Origin: Proteocatella sp051653405
Lineage (GTDB): Bacteria; Bacillota; Clostridia; Peptostreptococcales; Filifactoraceae
Length of the DNA stretch: 21,317 nucleotides
Direction of reading: 5' to 3'
NCBI GenBank assembly: GCA_051653405.1
Contig: JBOFWC010000184.1
Location: 1-21,317 of the forward strand
Program-made: the position numbers and the translations under genes
Part shown: in pieces, positions 8,580 through 16,007 of the stretch
Layout: the number at the start of each line of letters is the position of its first letter
How positions within the stretch are numbered: the stretch's first letter is position 1
The notes under the pieces: generated by a model
What the model saw: only the letters and a program-made list of their open reading frames with translations
What the model was told of the DNA's origin: nothing
The model's database searches: none

Positions 8580-8693
8580 AAGAATAAAAAACAATAGAAT
8601 AGAAGTAATTGAATTGTAAATAATCTGTTAACAAATATAAATTGTAAAAAAAGTTTGGTATTTTTAAAAATAAACTATCTGTTTTTAAAAATA

Positions 8694-8702
8694 TGATATA
8701 AT
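8694..8702 (+). promoter_or_regulatory. extended -10 promoter of the dehydrogenase gene
   Basis: TGATATAAT gives a perfect extended -10 box, 42 bp upstream of the ATG at 8745. Two copies of the palindrome TTTTTAAAAA (8661-8670 and 8682-8691) lie immediately upstream, 21 bp apart. The rest of the 213-bp divergent gap (8532-8744) is AT-rich with no ORF worth calling. Confidence 0.55.
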
Positions 8703-8744
8703 AGGGTTGTTTGTTTAAAGTATTTATAAAGTTGGAGAAAATAA

Positions 8745-9770
8745 ATGATAGCGATAGTAAAAGAGCAAGCAGGAAATTCATATAGTATTAAAAAGGTAGA
8801 TATTCCTAAAATAGGAAGAGATGAAGTTTTAATAAAGGTAAAAGCAGTAGGTATATGTGGGACAGATGTTCCTATATTAAAGGGACTTAGAAAAGTAGAA
8901 TATCCACTTATTCCAGGTCACGAATTTGCTGGAGATATAGTTGAAGTTGGAGAAAGTGTAAAAAACTATAAAATTGGGGATAGAGTAAGTCCAGCTATAG
9001 TTATAGGGTGTGGTGACTGTGATTATTGCAGACAGGGAAACGAAACATTGTGTGATTATATAGTAGAAACAGGAATACATGTAGATGGCGCTTTTGCAGA
9101 ATATGTAAAAGTACCAGAAAAAGTACTTCATAAAATACCTGATGATATGGATTACGAAATAGGCGCCTCTATTGATCCAATTGCTTCTGCGTATAGACCA
9201 ATAAAAAAAGCACAGATAACAAGCAAGGATACGGTAATAGTTTTTGGACCTGGGCCAATAGGGCTCTATACACTGCAGCTTGCAAAAGCAGAAGGTGCAA
9301 AAAGCGTAATTGTAGCAGGGGTTAAAGGTGATGAGGAAAGACTTGAACTAGCAAAGACACTTGGAGCGGATTTTGTCATCAACATGTCGGAAGAAAATCT
9401 TCTGGAAAAAGTAAAGTTTTATACAGATGGAAAAATGGCAGACATAGCTATGGAAGCAACTGGAAATGAAGCGGCATTTGAGTTTTGTATAGATTCAGTT
9501 AAAAAAGACGGAAAGATAATGCTTGTAGGCATAAATCATAAGCCTGTAATTTCAAATATAGAGAAAATAGTAAGGAAAGAAATAAAAGTAGAAGGTAGCA
9601 TCTGTTATACTTGGCTTGATTATAGAGAATGCATAGATCTTGTTAAAGCAGGAAAAGTTTCAGTAAAACCACTTATCTCACATAGATTTAATTTAGAAGA
9701 GATAAATGAAGCGATGGCGGAGATAGATCGAAAGCGTACTATAAAGGTAATGCTTTTTGTGAACAAATAA
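8745..9770 (+). CDS. zinc-dependent medium-chain dehydrogenase (polyol/sugar type)
   Basis: This 341-residue cytoplasmic NAD(P)-dependent alcohol/polyol dehydrogenase carries the expected MDR features. The catalytic zinc site is C38 (GICGTD), H59 and E60 (PGHEFAG). The structural zinc site is C89, C92, C95 and C103 (GCGDCDYCRQGNETLC). A Rossmann loop VFGPGPIG lies at 167-173. It resembles galactitol-1-phosphate 5-dehydrogenase, sorbitol dehydrogenase and threonine dehydrogenase relatives; the exact substrate cannot be set from sequence alone. The ATG has GGAGA about 6 nt upstream. It is divergent from the LacI-type regulator, which suggests shared control by a sugar or polyol. I see no clear terminator after the stop codon. 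Confidence 0.85.
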   Translation: MIAIVKEQAGNSYSIKKVDIPKIGRDEVLIKVKAVGICGTDVPILKGLRKVEYPLIPGHEFAGDIVEVGESVKNYKIGDRVSPAIVIGCGDCDYCRQGNETLCDYIVETGIHVDGAFAEYVKVPEKVLHKIPDDMDYEIGASIDPIASAYRPIKKAQITSKDTVIVFGPGPIGLYTLQLAKAEGAKSVIVAGVKGDEERLELAKTLGADFVINMSEENLLEKVKFYTDGKMADIAMEATGNEAAFEFCIDSVKKDGKIMLVGINHKPVISNIEKIVRKEIKVEGSICYTWLDYRECIDLVKAGKVSVKPLISHRFNLEEINEAMAEIDRKRTIKVMLFVNK

Positions 9771-9832
9771 CAAAGAAAAAGTCAATAACTACAGATTCTT
9801 AACAAATTTATATAATTGCAGTGCTAAAAATG

Positions 9833-9860
9833 TTGAAAAATTTTGATTAGCATGTATAAT
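9833..9860 (+). promoter_or_regulatory. promoter of the methylmalonyl-CoA operon, with overlapping palindromes
   Basis: TTGAAA (9833-9838) and TATAAT (9855-9860) are 16 bp apart, predicting a start near 9867, about 260 nt before the first ATG. An imperfect inverted repeat, TGCTAA (9822-9827) with TTAGCA (9847-9852), brackets the -35 box, and a perfect 12-bp palindrome GTATAATTATAC (9854-9865) covers the -10 box; either could bind a regulator. A second -10-like TATAAT at 10049-10054 lacks a convincing -35. Confidence 0.65.
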
Positions 9861-9866
9861 TATACT

Positions 9867-9985
9867 TGTAAATAAAATTTGCCTGATTTTTATTGTAGTG
9901 AAGCCTATCGGTAAGCTAATAAGATAGAAGTAGCGCGGTAAATCATGAAAGAGCAATCTGTCTGGTTTTCTGCGCTATTTTTTTT
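9867..9985 (+). ncRNA. structured leader RNA, candidate riboswitch or attenuator
   Basis: Between the promoter and the first mutase gene lies about 260 nt of untranslated leader. The first ~120 nt contain pairing elements I can see: TGATTT (9884-9889) with AAATCA (9940-9945), enclosing CTATC (9905-9909) with GATAG (9923-9927). A terminator-like stem follows, TAGCGC (9931-9936) with GCGCTA (9972-9977), then eight T residues (9978-9985). The outer pair's 3' strand lies inside the terminator loop while its partner lies outside, so the two folds would compete. This is the layout of a transcription-attenuation riboswitch or of a short RNA ending at the T run. It does not match a riboswitch class I can confirm. 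The terminator loop of 35 nt is long, so the call is cautious. Confidence 0.4.
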
Positions 9986-10005
9986 GCAGGAAAGGTGTTC
10001 AATAC

Positions 10006-10041
10006 TTGCATGCAAAAAAAGATCTGAAGGATAACTTGCAA
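10006..10041 (+). repeat. TTGCA palindrome cluster in the operon leader
   Basis: The stretch 9986-10126 between the leader terminator and the first ATG has no ORF. It holds a perfect palindrome TTGCATGCAA (10006-10015), another TTGCA at 9984-9988 and TTGCAA at 10036-10041. These could be regulator half-sites or extra RNA pairing elements; nothing more can be supported. Confidence 0.35.
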
Positions 10042-10126
10042 TTTTTAGTATAATTTGATAGACTGTAGTTAAATAGACTTTTAAAATCAAGAAATAATAC
10101 TGTCTAAATTAATTGGAGGAATTATC

Positions 10127-11806
10127 ATGTTTGAAAAAACAAAAATTGATGAAGTTAAAGAATCAGTGCAAAAATGGGAAGATGAGAAAGTTGCCAAATC
10201 TATAGCCAGATTTCCAGAAAGAAAAGAAAAGTTTGAATTTACTTCAGGGATAGAGACAAAAAGACTTTATACACCAGCAGACATAGAAGAATTTGATTAT
10301 GAAAATGATTTAGGTTTACCAGGACAGTACCCTTTTACAAGAGGTGTTCAAGACACTATGTACAGAGGTAAATTCTGGACAATGAGAATGTATGCAGGGT
10401 TTTCGACAGCAGAAGAATCAAACAAAAGATATAAGTATCTTATAGAAAACGGTTCATCAGGACTATCAGTAGCATTCGACCTACCTACTCAAATGGGATA
10501 TGACTCAAGTGATGAAATATCTCAAGGCGAAGTTGGTAAAGTTGGTGTGGCAATAGACTCACTAAAAGATATGGAAATACTATTTGACGGAATCCCTCTG
10601 GATAAAGTATCTACATCAATGACGATAAATGCTCCAGCATCTGTACTTCTAGCTATGTACATTGCAGTTGCAGAAAAACAGGGTGTATCTGCAGACAAGC
10701 TGAGAGGTACAATTCAAAACGATATACTTAAAGAATATGTTGCGAGAGGGACTTATATATTCCCTACAGCACCATCAATGAGACTTATTACAAATATATT
10801 TGAATACTGTTCAAAAGAAGTACCGCTTTGGAATACAATAAGTATTTCAGGATACCACATAAGAGAAGCCGGTTCTACCGCAGTTCAAGAAGTTGCCTTC
10901 ACACTGGCAAACGGAATAGCTTACGTAGAAGCTGCAATCAAAGCAGGACTTGATGTAGATGCATTTGCGCCTAGACTATCATTCTTCTTTAATGCTCATA
11001 ATAACTTATTTGAAGAAATTTCAAAATATAGAGCAGCAAGAAGAATCTGGGCAAAGATAATGAAAGAGAGATTCGGAGCTAAAAAAGAGAAATCTATGAT
11101 GCTCAAATTCCACACACAAACTGGGGGTTCAACCCTTACTGCACAGCAAGTAGAAAACAATATCGTAAGAGTTGCTATACAAACTCTTGCAGCAGTACTT
11201 GGAGGAACTCAGTCACTACACACAAATTCAAAAGACGAAGCGCTGGCACTTCCAACAGAAGAGTCAGTAAGAACAGCACTTAGAACACAGCAAATTGTAG
11301 CTTATGAATCAGGTGCAGCAGATACCATAGACCCTCTTGCAGGTTCATTCTATGTAGAGTCGCTGACATCTCAAATCGAAGAACAAGCTATGCAGCTTAT
11401 AGCTAAAATCGACGAGCTTGGCGGTTCTCCAAACGCAATAGATAAGGGCTTTATGCAACAAGAAATAATGGATGCAGCTTATGAGTACCAAAAACAGGTA
11501 GAAAACGGCAAAGAAATAATAGTTGGAGTAAATAAGTTCCAAGTAGAAGAGCCAGCACCTAAAGGTCTTTTAAGAGTTGATATGAGCGTAGGCGAACTTC
11601 AAAAGAATAAGATATCTTCAATAAAAGCAGAAAGAGATAATGCAAGAGTTGAAGAGACACTTGAAAAATTAGAAAAGGCTTGTCAGGGCGATGATAACTT
11701 AATGCCATTTATTTTAGATGCAGTAAAAGCATACGCTACTTTAGGTGAAATATGCGGAGTTATGAGAAATGTATTTGGTGAATATAAGCAATCAGTTATG
11801 TTATAG
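10127..11806 (+). CDS. methylmalonyl-CoA mutase, large (catalytic) subunit
   Basis: This 559-residue protein is the TIM-barrel catalytic part of adenosylcobalamin-dependent methylmalonyl-CoA mutase, which interconverts succinyl-CoA and (R)-methylmalonyl-CoA. The MCM landmarks are present: Y89 (TMRMYAGFSTAEESN), R219 (APSMRLITNIF) and H244 (SGYHIREAGST). Tyr and Arg at the first two positions fit mutase rather than isobutyryl-CoA mutase, which has Phe and Gln there (family knowledge). The barrel continues through GTIQNDILKEY, QSLHTNSKDEALALP and DPLAGSFYVE. There is no C-terminal B12 domain; that is the next gene, 24 nt downstream, so this is the split (alpha/beta) form. GGAGGA (10115-10120) precedes the ATG. 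It is the first gene of an eight-gene operon. Confidence 0.96.
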   Translation: MFEKTKIDEVKESVQKWEDEKVAKSIARFPERKEKFEFTSGIETKRLYTPADIEEFDYENDLGLPGQYPFTRGVQDTMYRGKFWTMRMYAGFSTAEESNKRYKYLIENGSSGLSVAFDLPTQMGYDSSDEISQGEVGKVGVAIDSLKDMEILFDGIPLDKVSTSMTINAPASVLLAMYIAVAEKQGVSADKLRGTIQNDILKEYVARGTYIFPTAPSMRLITNIFEYCSKEVPLWNTISISGYHIREAGSTAVQEVAFTLANGIAYVEAAIKAGLDVDAFAPRLSFFFNAHNNLFEEISKYRAARRIWAKIMKERFGAKKEKSMMLKFHTQTGGSTLTAQQVENNIVRVAIQTLAAVLGGTQSLHTNSKDEALALPTEESVRTALRTQQIVAYESGAADTIDPLAGSFYVESLTSQIEEQAMQLIAKIDELGGSPNAIDKGFMQQEIMDAAYEYQKQVENGKEIIVGVNKFQVEEPAPKGLLRVDMSVGELQKNKISSIKAERDNARVEETLEKLEKACQGDDNLMPFILDAVKAYATLGEICGVMRNVFGEYKQSVML

Positions 11807-11830
11807 AATTAGGTGTGGAGGAAGTAAAAA

Positions 11831-12235
11831 ATGAGCAGACCAATAAGAGTTTTAGTAGCAAAGCCGGGATTAGACGGGCATGATAGAGGAGCAAAAGTTA
11901 TAGCAAGAGCACTTAGAGATGCAGGCATGGAAGTTATATACACAGGACTAAGACAAACTCCAGAGCAGATTGTGGCAACAGCTGTTCAAGAAGACGTGGA
12001 TGTAGTTTCTATGAGTATACTTTCAGGGGCACATGGATATCTACTTCCAAAAGTTGTAGAACTTATGAAAGCAGCAGGTATTTATGATGAGACTTTAGTT
12101 ATAGCGGGAGGAGTAATTCCACAAGAAGATATTCCAGAGCTTAAAGAAAGTGGAATAGCAGCAGTTTTTACTCCAGGAACTCCAACGGGAGAAACTATAG
12201 AATTTATAAACAATAACTTAAAAAGAGAATTATAA
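11831..12235 (+). CDS. methylmalonyl-CoA mutase, small (B12-binding) subunit
   Basis: This 134-residue flavodoxin-like domain binds the cobalamin cofactor for the mutase barrel encoded just upstream. The diagnostic D-x-H-x-x-G motif is DGHDRG (residues 15-20); H17 would be the lower axial cobalt ligand. The SILSGAH segment and the later AGGVIP loop are the other conserved B12-contacting elements. The length equals the C-terminal domain of fused mutases, so this is a complete stand-alone subunit and not a truncation. GGAGG lies just before the ATG. It is followed after 12 nt by meaB. Confidence 0.96.
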   Translation: MSRPIRVLVAKPGLDGHDRGAKVIARALRDAGMEVIYTGLRQTPEQIVATAVQEDVDVVSMSILSGAHGYLLPKVVELMKAAGIYDETLVIAGGVIPQEDIPELKESGIAAVFTPGTPTGETIEFINNNLKREL

Positions 12236-12247
12236 AAGGGGAAGGTC

Positions 12248-13186
12248 ATGGAGCTAGTAGAAAGACTGTTAAGTGGAGATAAAGTGGCATGTAGTAGAAT
12301 GATAACCTTAGTAGAAAATGAAAAAAATGGTTATATAGAAGCGATGGCTGCGCTTTATCATCATGGAGGAAATGCTCATATAATAGGGATAACAGGCCCT
12401 CCAGGAGCAGGAAAATCAACACTTACAGATAAACTGGCGAAACATATGCTGGATCAGGGTCATAAAGTAGGAATTATAGCTATTGACCCTACCAGCCCCT
12501 TTACAAAAGGCGCCATACTTGGAGATAGAATCCGTATGAGTGACCTGTCAGTTCATCCTAATGTGTTTATAAGATCTATGGGAACAAGAGGATCTCTAGG
12601 AGGGCTTTCAAAAGCTACTTCTGGAGCAATAACTATACTTGATGTCTATGGCTGTGACTACATATTTGTAGAAACAGTAGGCGTAGGTCAATCAGAGGTA
12701 GATATTGTAAAAGCAGCAGATACCACTCTTATGGTTATGGTACCAGGGCTTGGAGATGATATTCAAGCAATTAAAGCAGGCGTAATGGAAATAGGAGAAG
12801 TTTTTGTTATAAATAAAGCAGACAAAGACGGAGCAAAGAAAACATACAGAGAAATAGATTCCATGCTGGACTTTAAAAAAGACTGGGGCTTTAGACCACC
12901 AATATCAATGTCGGTAGCTGAAACCGGAGAAGGAATACAGACGCTTATAGATAATCTAATGGCACACAAAGATTATTTGGAAAAAAGTGATGCTAAAATG
13001 CTTAAAAAACAGCAGAGATCAAACCTTTTAGTAAGAGAGCTTATACACAATGAGCTTAACAAGAAACTAGACTGCAAACTTGAATCCAATAACTTTGAAA
13101 ATAACAAAGAAAATATAGAAAATCCATATATAAAAGCAAAAAAAATTAGTGAGTATATATTTAAGCCATGCGCTGAAAGGAGCTAA
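12248..13186 (+). CDS. meaB: MeaB/ArgK-type GTPase chaperone of methylmalonyl-CoA mutase
   Basis: This 312-residue G3E-family GTPase associates with methylmalonyl-CoA mutase, gates adenosylcobalamin loading and protects or reactivates the enzyme. The Walker A is GPPGAGKST (residues 50-58). Further motifs are IAIDPTSPFTKGAILGDRIRM (switch region), VETVGVGQSEVD (Walker B/G3) and NKAD (G4). The family was once called ArgK (arginine/ornithine transport kinase); the mutase neighbourhood makes the MeaB role the right one here. The last ~60 residues are Asn/Glu/Lys-rich and less conserved. The gene starts 12 nt after the B12 subunit, with AAAAGGGG upstream, and its stop is one nt before the epimerase start, suggesting coupled translation. 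Confidence 0.95.
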   Translation: MELVERLLSGDKVACSRMITLVENEKNGYIEAMAALYHHGGNAHIIGITGPPGAGKSTLTDKLAKHMLDQGHKVGIIAIDPTSPFTKGAILGDRIRMSDLSVHPNVFIRSMGTRGSLGGLSKATSGAITILDVYGCDYIFVETVGVGQSEVDIVKAADTTLMVMVPGLGDDIQAIKAGVMEIGEVFVINKADKDGAKKTYREIDSMLDFKKDWGFRPPISMSVAETGEGIQTLIDNLMAHKDYLEKSDAKMLKKQQRSNLLVRELIHNELNKKLDCKLESNNFENNKENIENPYIKAKKISEYIFKPCAERS

Positions 13187-13187
13187 T

Positions 13188-13598
13188 ATGTCAGTGAACA
13201 GAGTTGATCATATAGGAATAGCAGTAAATAACCTAGATGAAACAATAAAATTTTATGAAGAAGTACTTAATCTAAAATGCGAAGGAACAGAAGTTGTAGA
13301 AGAGCAAAAGGTAAGAGTCGCTTTCTTCCCAGTGGGGGACACAGAATTGGAATTTTTGGAGTCTACACATCCAGATGGCCCAATAGCTAAATTTATAGAA
13401 AAAAATGGGGGACGAGGCGGAATACAGCACATTGCACTTAGAGTGGATAACATAGAAGAAGCAATTGCTGATATGAAAGCTAAAGGATGCAAAATGATAG
13501 ATGAAACTCCAAGATATGGAGCAGGAGGAGCAAAAATAGCATTTTGCCATCCAAAGTCTACAGACGGAATATTACTAGAACTAAGTGAAAGAGTTTAA
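13188..13598 (+). CDS. mce: methylmalonyl-CoA epimerase
   Basis: This 136-residue vicinal-oxygen-chelate protein interconverts (R)- and (S)-methylmalonyl-CoA, linking the mutase (R form) to the decarboxylase (S form). Two VOC modules are visible: VDHIGIAVNNLDETIKFYEEV and IQHIALRVDNIEEAIADM. Likely metal ligands are H8, H81 and E131 (LLELSE), plus an acidic or Gln residue in the TELEFLE strand. The start chosen is ATG at 13188 because AAAGGAG lies at 13176-13182; an in-frame ATG at 13149 would overlap meaB and add 13 residues not typical of the family. It ends 13 nt before mmdA. Confidence 0.95.
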   Translation: MSVNRVDHIGIAVNNLDETIKFYEEVLNLKCEGTEVVEEQKVRVAFFPVGDTELEFLESTHPDGPIAKFIEKNGGRGGIQHIALRVDNIEEAIADMKAKGCKMIDETPRYGAGGAKIAFCHPKSTDGILLELSERV

Positions 13599-13611
13599 AT
13601 AGGAGGAAAAA

Positions 13612-15156
13612 ATGGCTGATAAATTAACACAGTTGATAGAAAAAAGGGCTAAAATAGAAGAAGCCGGAGGGAAAAAACGTGTAGAAAAGCAACATGCATC
13701 AGGAAAACTTACTGCAAGAGAAAGATTAAATCTGCTTTTTGATGAAAACACATTTGTAGAGCTGGATGCATTTGTAAAACACAGATGTACAAATTTTGAT
13801 ATGGCCGATACTGATGCTCCTGCAGAAGGTGTTGTTACAGGCTATGGAAAAGTGAATGGAAGATTAGTTTATGCATATGCGCAGGACTTTACTGTAGTAG
13901 GCGGTTCACTTGGAGAAATGCATGCAGGTAAAATATGCAAAGTAATGGATCTTGCTCTAAAAATGGGAGCACCTTGCGTTGGAATGAACGATTCAGGTGG
14001 TGCTAGAATACAAGAAGCCGTAGATGCATTAAAAGGATACGGCTCAATATTCCTTAGAAATACAATATCGTCAGGAGTAATACCTCAGATATCAGTAATA
14101 ATGGGACCTTGCGCAGGGGGTGCAGTTTACTCTCCTGCAATAACAGACTTTATATTCATGGTAGAACAGACAAGTCAGATGTTTATAACAGGACCTCAAG
14201 TAATAAAAGCGGTAACGGGAGAAGAAGTTACAGCGGAAGCACTTGGAGGAGCCCTTACTCACAACTCAATATCTGGAGTAGCACACTATAAAGGACCAAG
14301 CGATGAAGAAGTAATCATGGAAGTTAGAAGACTGCTTTCATTCCTTCCATCAAACAATCTTGAAAAAGCACCTTCATATGATTGTGCAGATGATCCTAAT
14401 AAGATAGTAGAAGAACTAAATGAAATAATTCCAGAAAATCCAAATAAAGCATATGATGTAAAAGATATAATAAGAGCTATCGTAGATGATGGTGACTTTA
14501 TGGAATACCAAGAGTTATTTGCAAAAAATATAGTTACAGGATATGCAAGATTAAATGGACAAACGGTAGGAATAATAGCTAACCAGCCTAAGGTTATGGC
14601 AGGAGCGCTAGATATAAATGCTTCTGACAAAGCTGGAAGATTTATAAGAACTTGTGACTCATTTAATATTCCAGTAATAAACATAGAAGACGTTCCAGGA
14701 TTCCTTCCAGGAACATCACAAGAATACGGTGGAATTATAAGACATGGGGCAAAAATGCTATATGCTTATAGTGAAGCGACAGTACCTAAAATAACAATGA
14801 TTACAAGAAAAGCATATGGTGGATCATATATAGCTATGTGTTCAAAAGAGCTTGGAGCTGATATGGTATTCGCGTGGCCAAGTGCAGAGATTGCAGTAAT
14901 GGGACCAGATGGAGCAGCTAATATAATATTCCGTAAAGATATAGAAAACTCAGATAATCCAGTAGAGACAAGAGCTAAGAAAATTCAGGAATATAAAGAT
15001 GAATTTGCTACACCATACAAAGCAGCAGAAAGAGGATATGTAGATGATATAATAGAGCCATCTCACTCAAGAATAAGACTAATAGATGCGCTTGAAATGT
15101 TAAGTACAAAGAGAGAACAAAGACCTTCTAAAAAACATGGAAATATACCACTGTAG
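13612..15156 (+). CDS. mmdA: methylmalonyl-CoA decarboxylase alpha subunit (carboxyltransferase)
   Basis: This 514-residue protein is the cytoplasmic carboxyltransferase of the biotin-dependent Na+-translocating methylmalonyl-CoA decarboxylase. It moves the carboxyl group from (S)-methylmalonyl-CoA to biotin, releasing propionyl-CoA. The two crotonase-like halves are seen. The N half has DSGGARIQEA (127-136) and GPCAGGAVYSPA (165-176); the C half has DVPGFLPGTSQEYGGIIRHG and KAYGGSYIAMCSKELGAD. The length is that of MmdA and of propionyl-CoA carboxylase beta. The neighbouring OadG-like, biotin-carrier and membrane beta subunits, and the lack of a biotin carboxylase gene, favour decarboxylase over carboxylase. 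GGAGG lies upstream of the ATG. Confidence 0.95.
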   Translation: MADKLTQLIEKRAKIEEAGGKKRVEKQHASGKLTARERLNLLFDENTFVELDAFVKHRCTNFDMADTDAPAEGVVTGYGKVNGRLVYAYAQDFTVVGGSLGEMHAGKICKVMDLALKMGAPCVGMNDSGGARIQEAVDALKGYGSIFLRNTISSGVIPQISVIMGPCAGGAVYSPAITDFIFMVEQTSQMFITGPQVIKAVTGEEVTAEALGGALTHNSISGVAHYKGPSDEEVIMEVRRLLSFLPSNNLEKAPSYDCADDPNKIVEELNEIIPENPNKAYDVKDIIRAIVDDGDFMEYQELFAKNIVTGYARLNGQTVGIIANQPKVMAGALDINASDKAGRFIRTCDSFNIPVINIEDVPGFLPGTSQEYGGIIRHGAKMLYAYSEATVPKITMITRKAYGGSYIAMCSKELGADMVFAWPSAEIAVMGPDGAANIIFRKDIENSDNPVETRAKKIQEYKDEFATPYKAAERGYVDDIIEPSHSRIRLIDALEMLSTKREQRPSKKHGNIPL

Positions 15157-15174
15157 GAACAGGAGCGTAGGAAA

Positions 15175-15579
15175 ATGAATGAATTGATCAAACAAATGGC
15201 TACAGACACATCTTCCATGAGCCTAGCAGAAAAAATGATGGGAGGGCTTGTAGTAACAGTGTTTTCGATGGCAATAGTGTTTTTGGTATTGATGCTTATA
15301 ATGTATATTATAAAACTGATGACTTCATCGACTACAAAAGTAGCTGAAAGAAGAGCTGCTAGAGTAGTTAATGAAAAAACAGAAGAAGTAAAGATCCAAG
15401 AAATCTCAATAGAGCCAGAAGAAAATAATGAAGAAGAAGTCGTAGCCGCTATAATGGCAGCGATAAACTCATATTATGCTTCAAGTCATAGTAAAATAGT
15501 TATAAAAAATATATCTAAAAAAGAAGATAGTACTTGGGTAAATGCAGGAATATTAAATCAGATAAATAGTAGATTATAA
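15175..15579 (+). CDS. mmdD: sodium-pump decarboxylase delta subunit (OadG/MmdD family)
   Basis: This 134-residue protein has a single N-terminal membrane helix (about residues 23-48, MGGLVVTVFSMAIVFLVLML...), an acidic Glu-rich linker (67-88) and a C-terminal segment (89-134: VVAAIMAAINSYY...SSTW-like) characteristic of OadG-type subunits. These small subunits anchor and stabilise the decarboxylase complex, joining the carboxyltransferase to the membrane beta subunit. Sequence conservation in the family is low, so the call rests on topology plus its fixed place between mmdA (18 nt upstream) and the biotin carrier (21 nt downstream). Confidence 0.88.
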   Translation: MNELIKQMATDTSSMSLAEKMMGGLVVTVFSMAIVFLVLMLIMYIIKLMTSSTTKVAERRAARVVNEKTEEVKIQEISIEPEENNEEEVVAAIMAAINSYYASSHSKIVIKNISKKEDSTWVNAGILNQINSRL

Positions 15580-15600
15580 AATAGCGGAGGAATTGAGGCA

Positions 15601-15990
15601 ATGATAAAAAAATTTAATGTAACAGTAAATGGAAATGTATATGAAGTAGAAGTAGAAGAAATAAAAGATGGTTCAGCAGTAGCGTCAAGACCAGCAACGC
15701 CAGTAGCACCAAGACCAGCGGCAGCAGCACAAGTAGCGCCAAAGGCAGCTCCAAAAGCGGCACCAGTAGCAGCAGGCGCAGGCTCAGTTACAGCACCAAT
15801 GCCAGGAACAATAATTGATATAGCAGTAAAAGAAGGCGACACTGTAAAAGCTGGACAGCTTTGTGTAGTACTTGAGGCAATGAAAATGGAAAATGAACTT
15901 CCAGCACCTTGTGATGGAGTTGTAAAATCTATAAATGTTAATAAAGGTGCATCAGTTAATACAGATGAAGTACTAGTTGTAATAGGCTAA
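15601..15990 (+). CDS. mmdC: methylmalonyl-CoA decarboxylase gamma subunit (biotin carrier)
   Basis: This 129-residue biotin carrier protein shuttles the carboxyl group between MmdA and the membrane pump MmdB. It has a short N-terminal segment (KKFNVTVNGNVYEVEVEE), a Pro/Ala-rich flexible linker (about 27-62) and a C-terminal biotinyl domain. The biotin site is EAMKMEN with the modified lysine at K95, and the domain opens with APMPGTIIDIAV. The length and layout are those of the gamma subunit in Veillonella- and Propionigenium-type systems (family knowledge). The linker's alanine codons make this stretch locally GC-richer than its surroundings. GGAGG lies upstream; mmdB follows after 17 nt. 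Confidence 0.95.
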   Translation: MIKKFNVTVNGNVYEVEVEEIKDGSAVASRPATPVAPRPAAAAQVAPKAAPKAAPVAAGAGSVTAPMPGTIIDIAVKEGDTVKAGQLCVVLEAMKMENELPAPCDGVVKSINVNKGASVNTDEVLVVIG

Positions 15991-16007
15991 TTAAATAGGA
16001 GGCAGAC

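Noticed and set aside
9884..9950. Resemblance of the leader to a tetrahydrofolate, glutamine or c-di-GMP-I riboswitch (GCGCGGTAAATCA, GAAGTAG, AAGCC...GG)
   Set aside because: Only short fragments match what I remember of these classes; the other conserved cores are missing.
9986..10045. Sigma-54 promoter (GG...GC) near TTGCA
   Set aside because: No GG and GC pair has the required 10-bp spacing.
10019..10046. TPP-riboswitch-like GATCTGAAGGATAAC
   Set aside because: The CTGAGA element and the pairing partners of the TPP aptamer are absent, and the gene content does not suggest thiamine.
9905..10090. Minus-strand 61-codon ORF in the mutase leader
   Set aside because: No ribosome site, hydrophobic and Ile/Leu-biased as expected from AT-rich DNA, and it covers the structured leader and promoter-like elements of the opposite strand.
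13149..13187. Upstream ATG extension of the epimerase
   Set aside because: It would overlap meaB and add residues not typical of the family; AAAGGAG directly precedes the ATG at 13188.
15657..15790. GC-richer stretch in the biotin carrier as a sign of gene transfer
   Set aside because: It is explained by the Pro/Ala-rich linker codons typical of this subunit.
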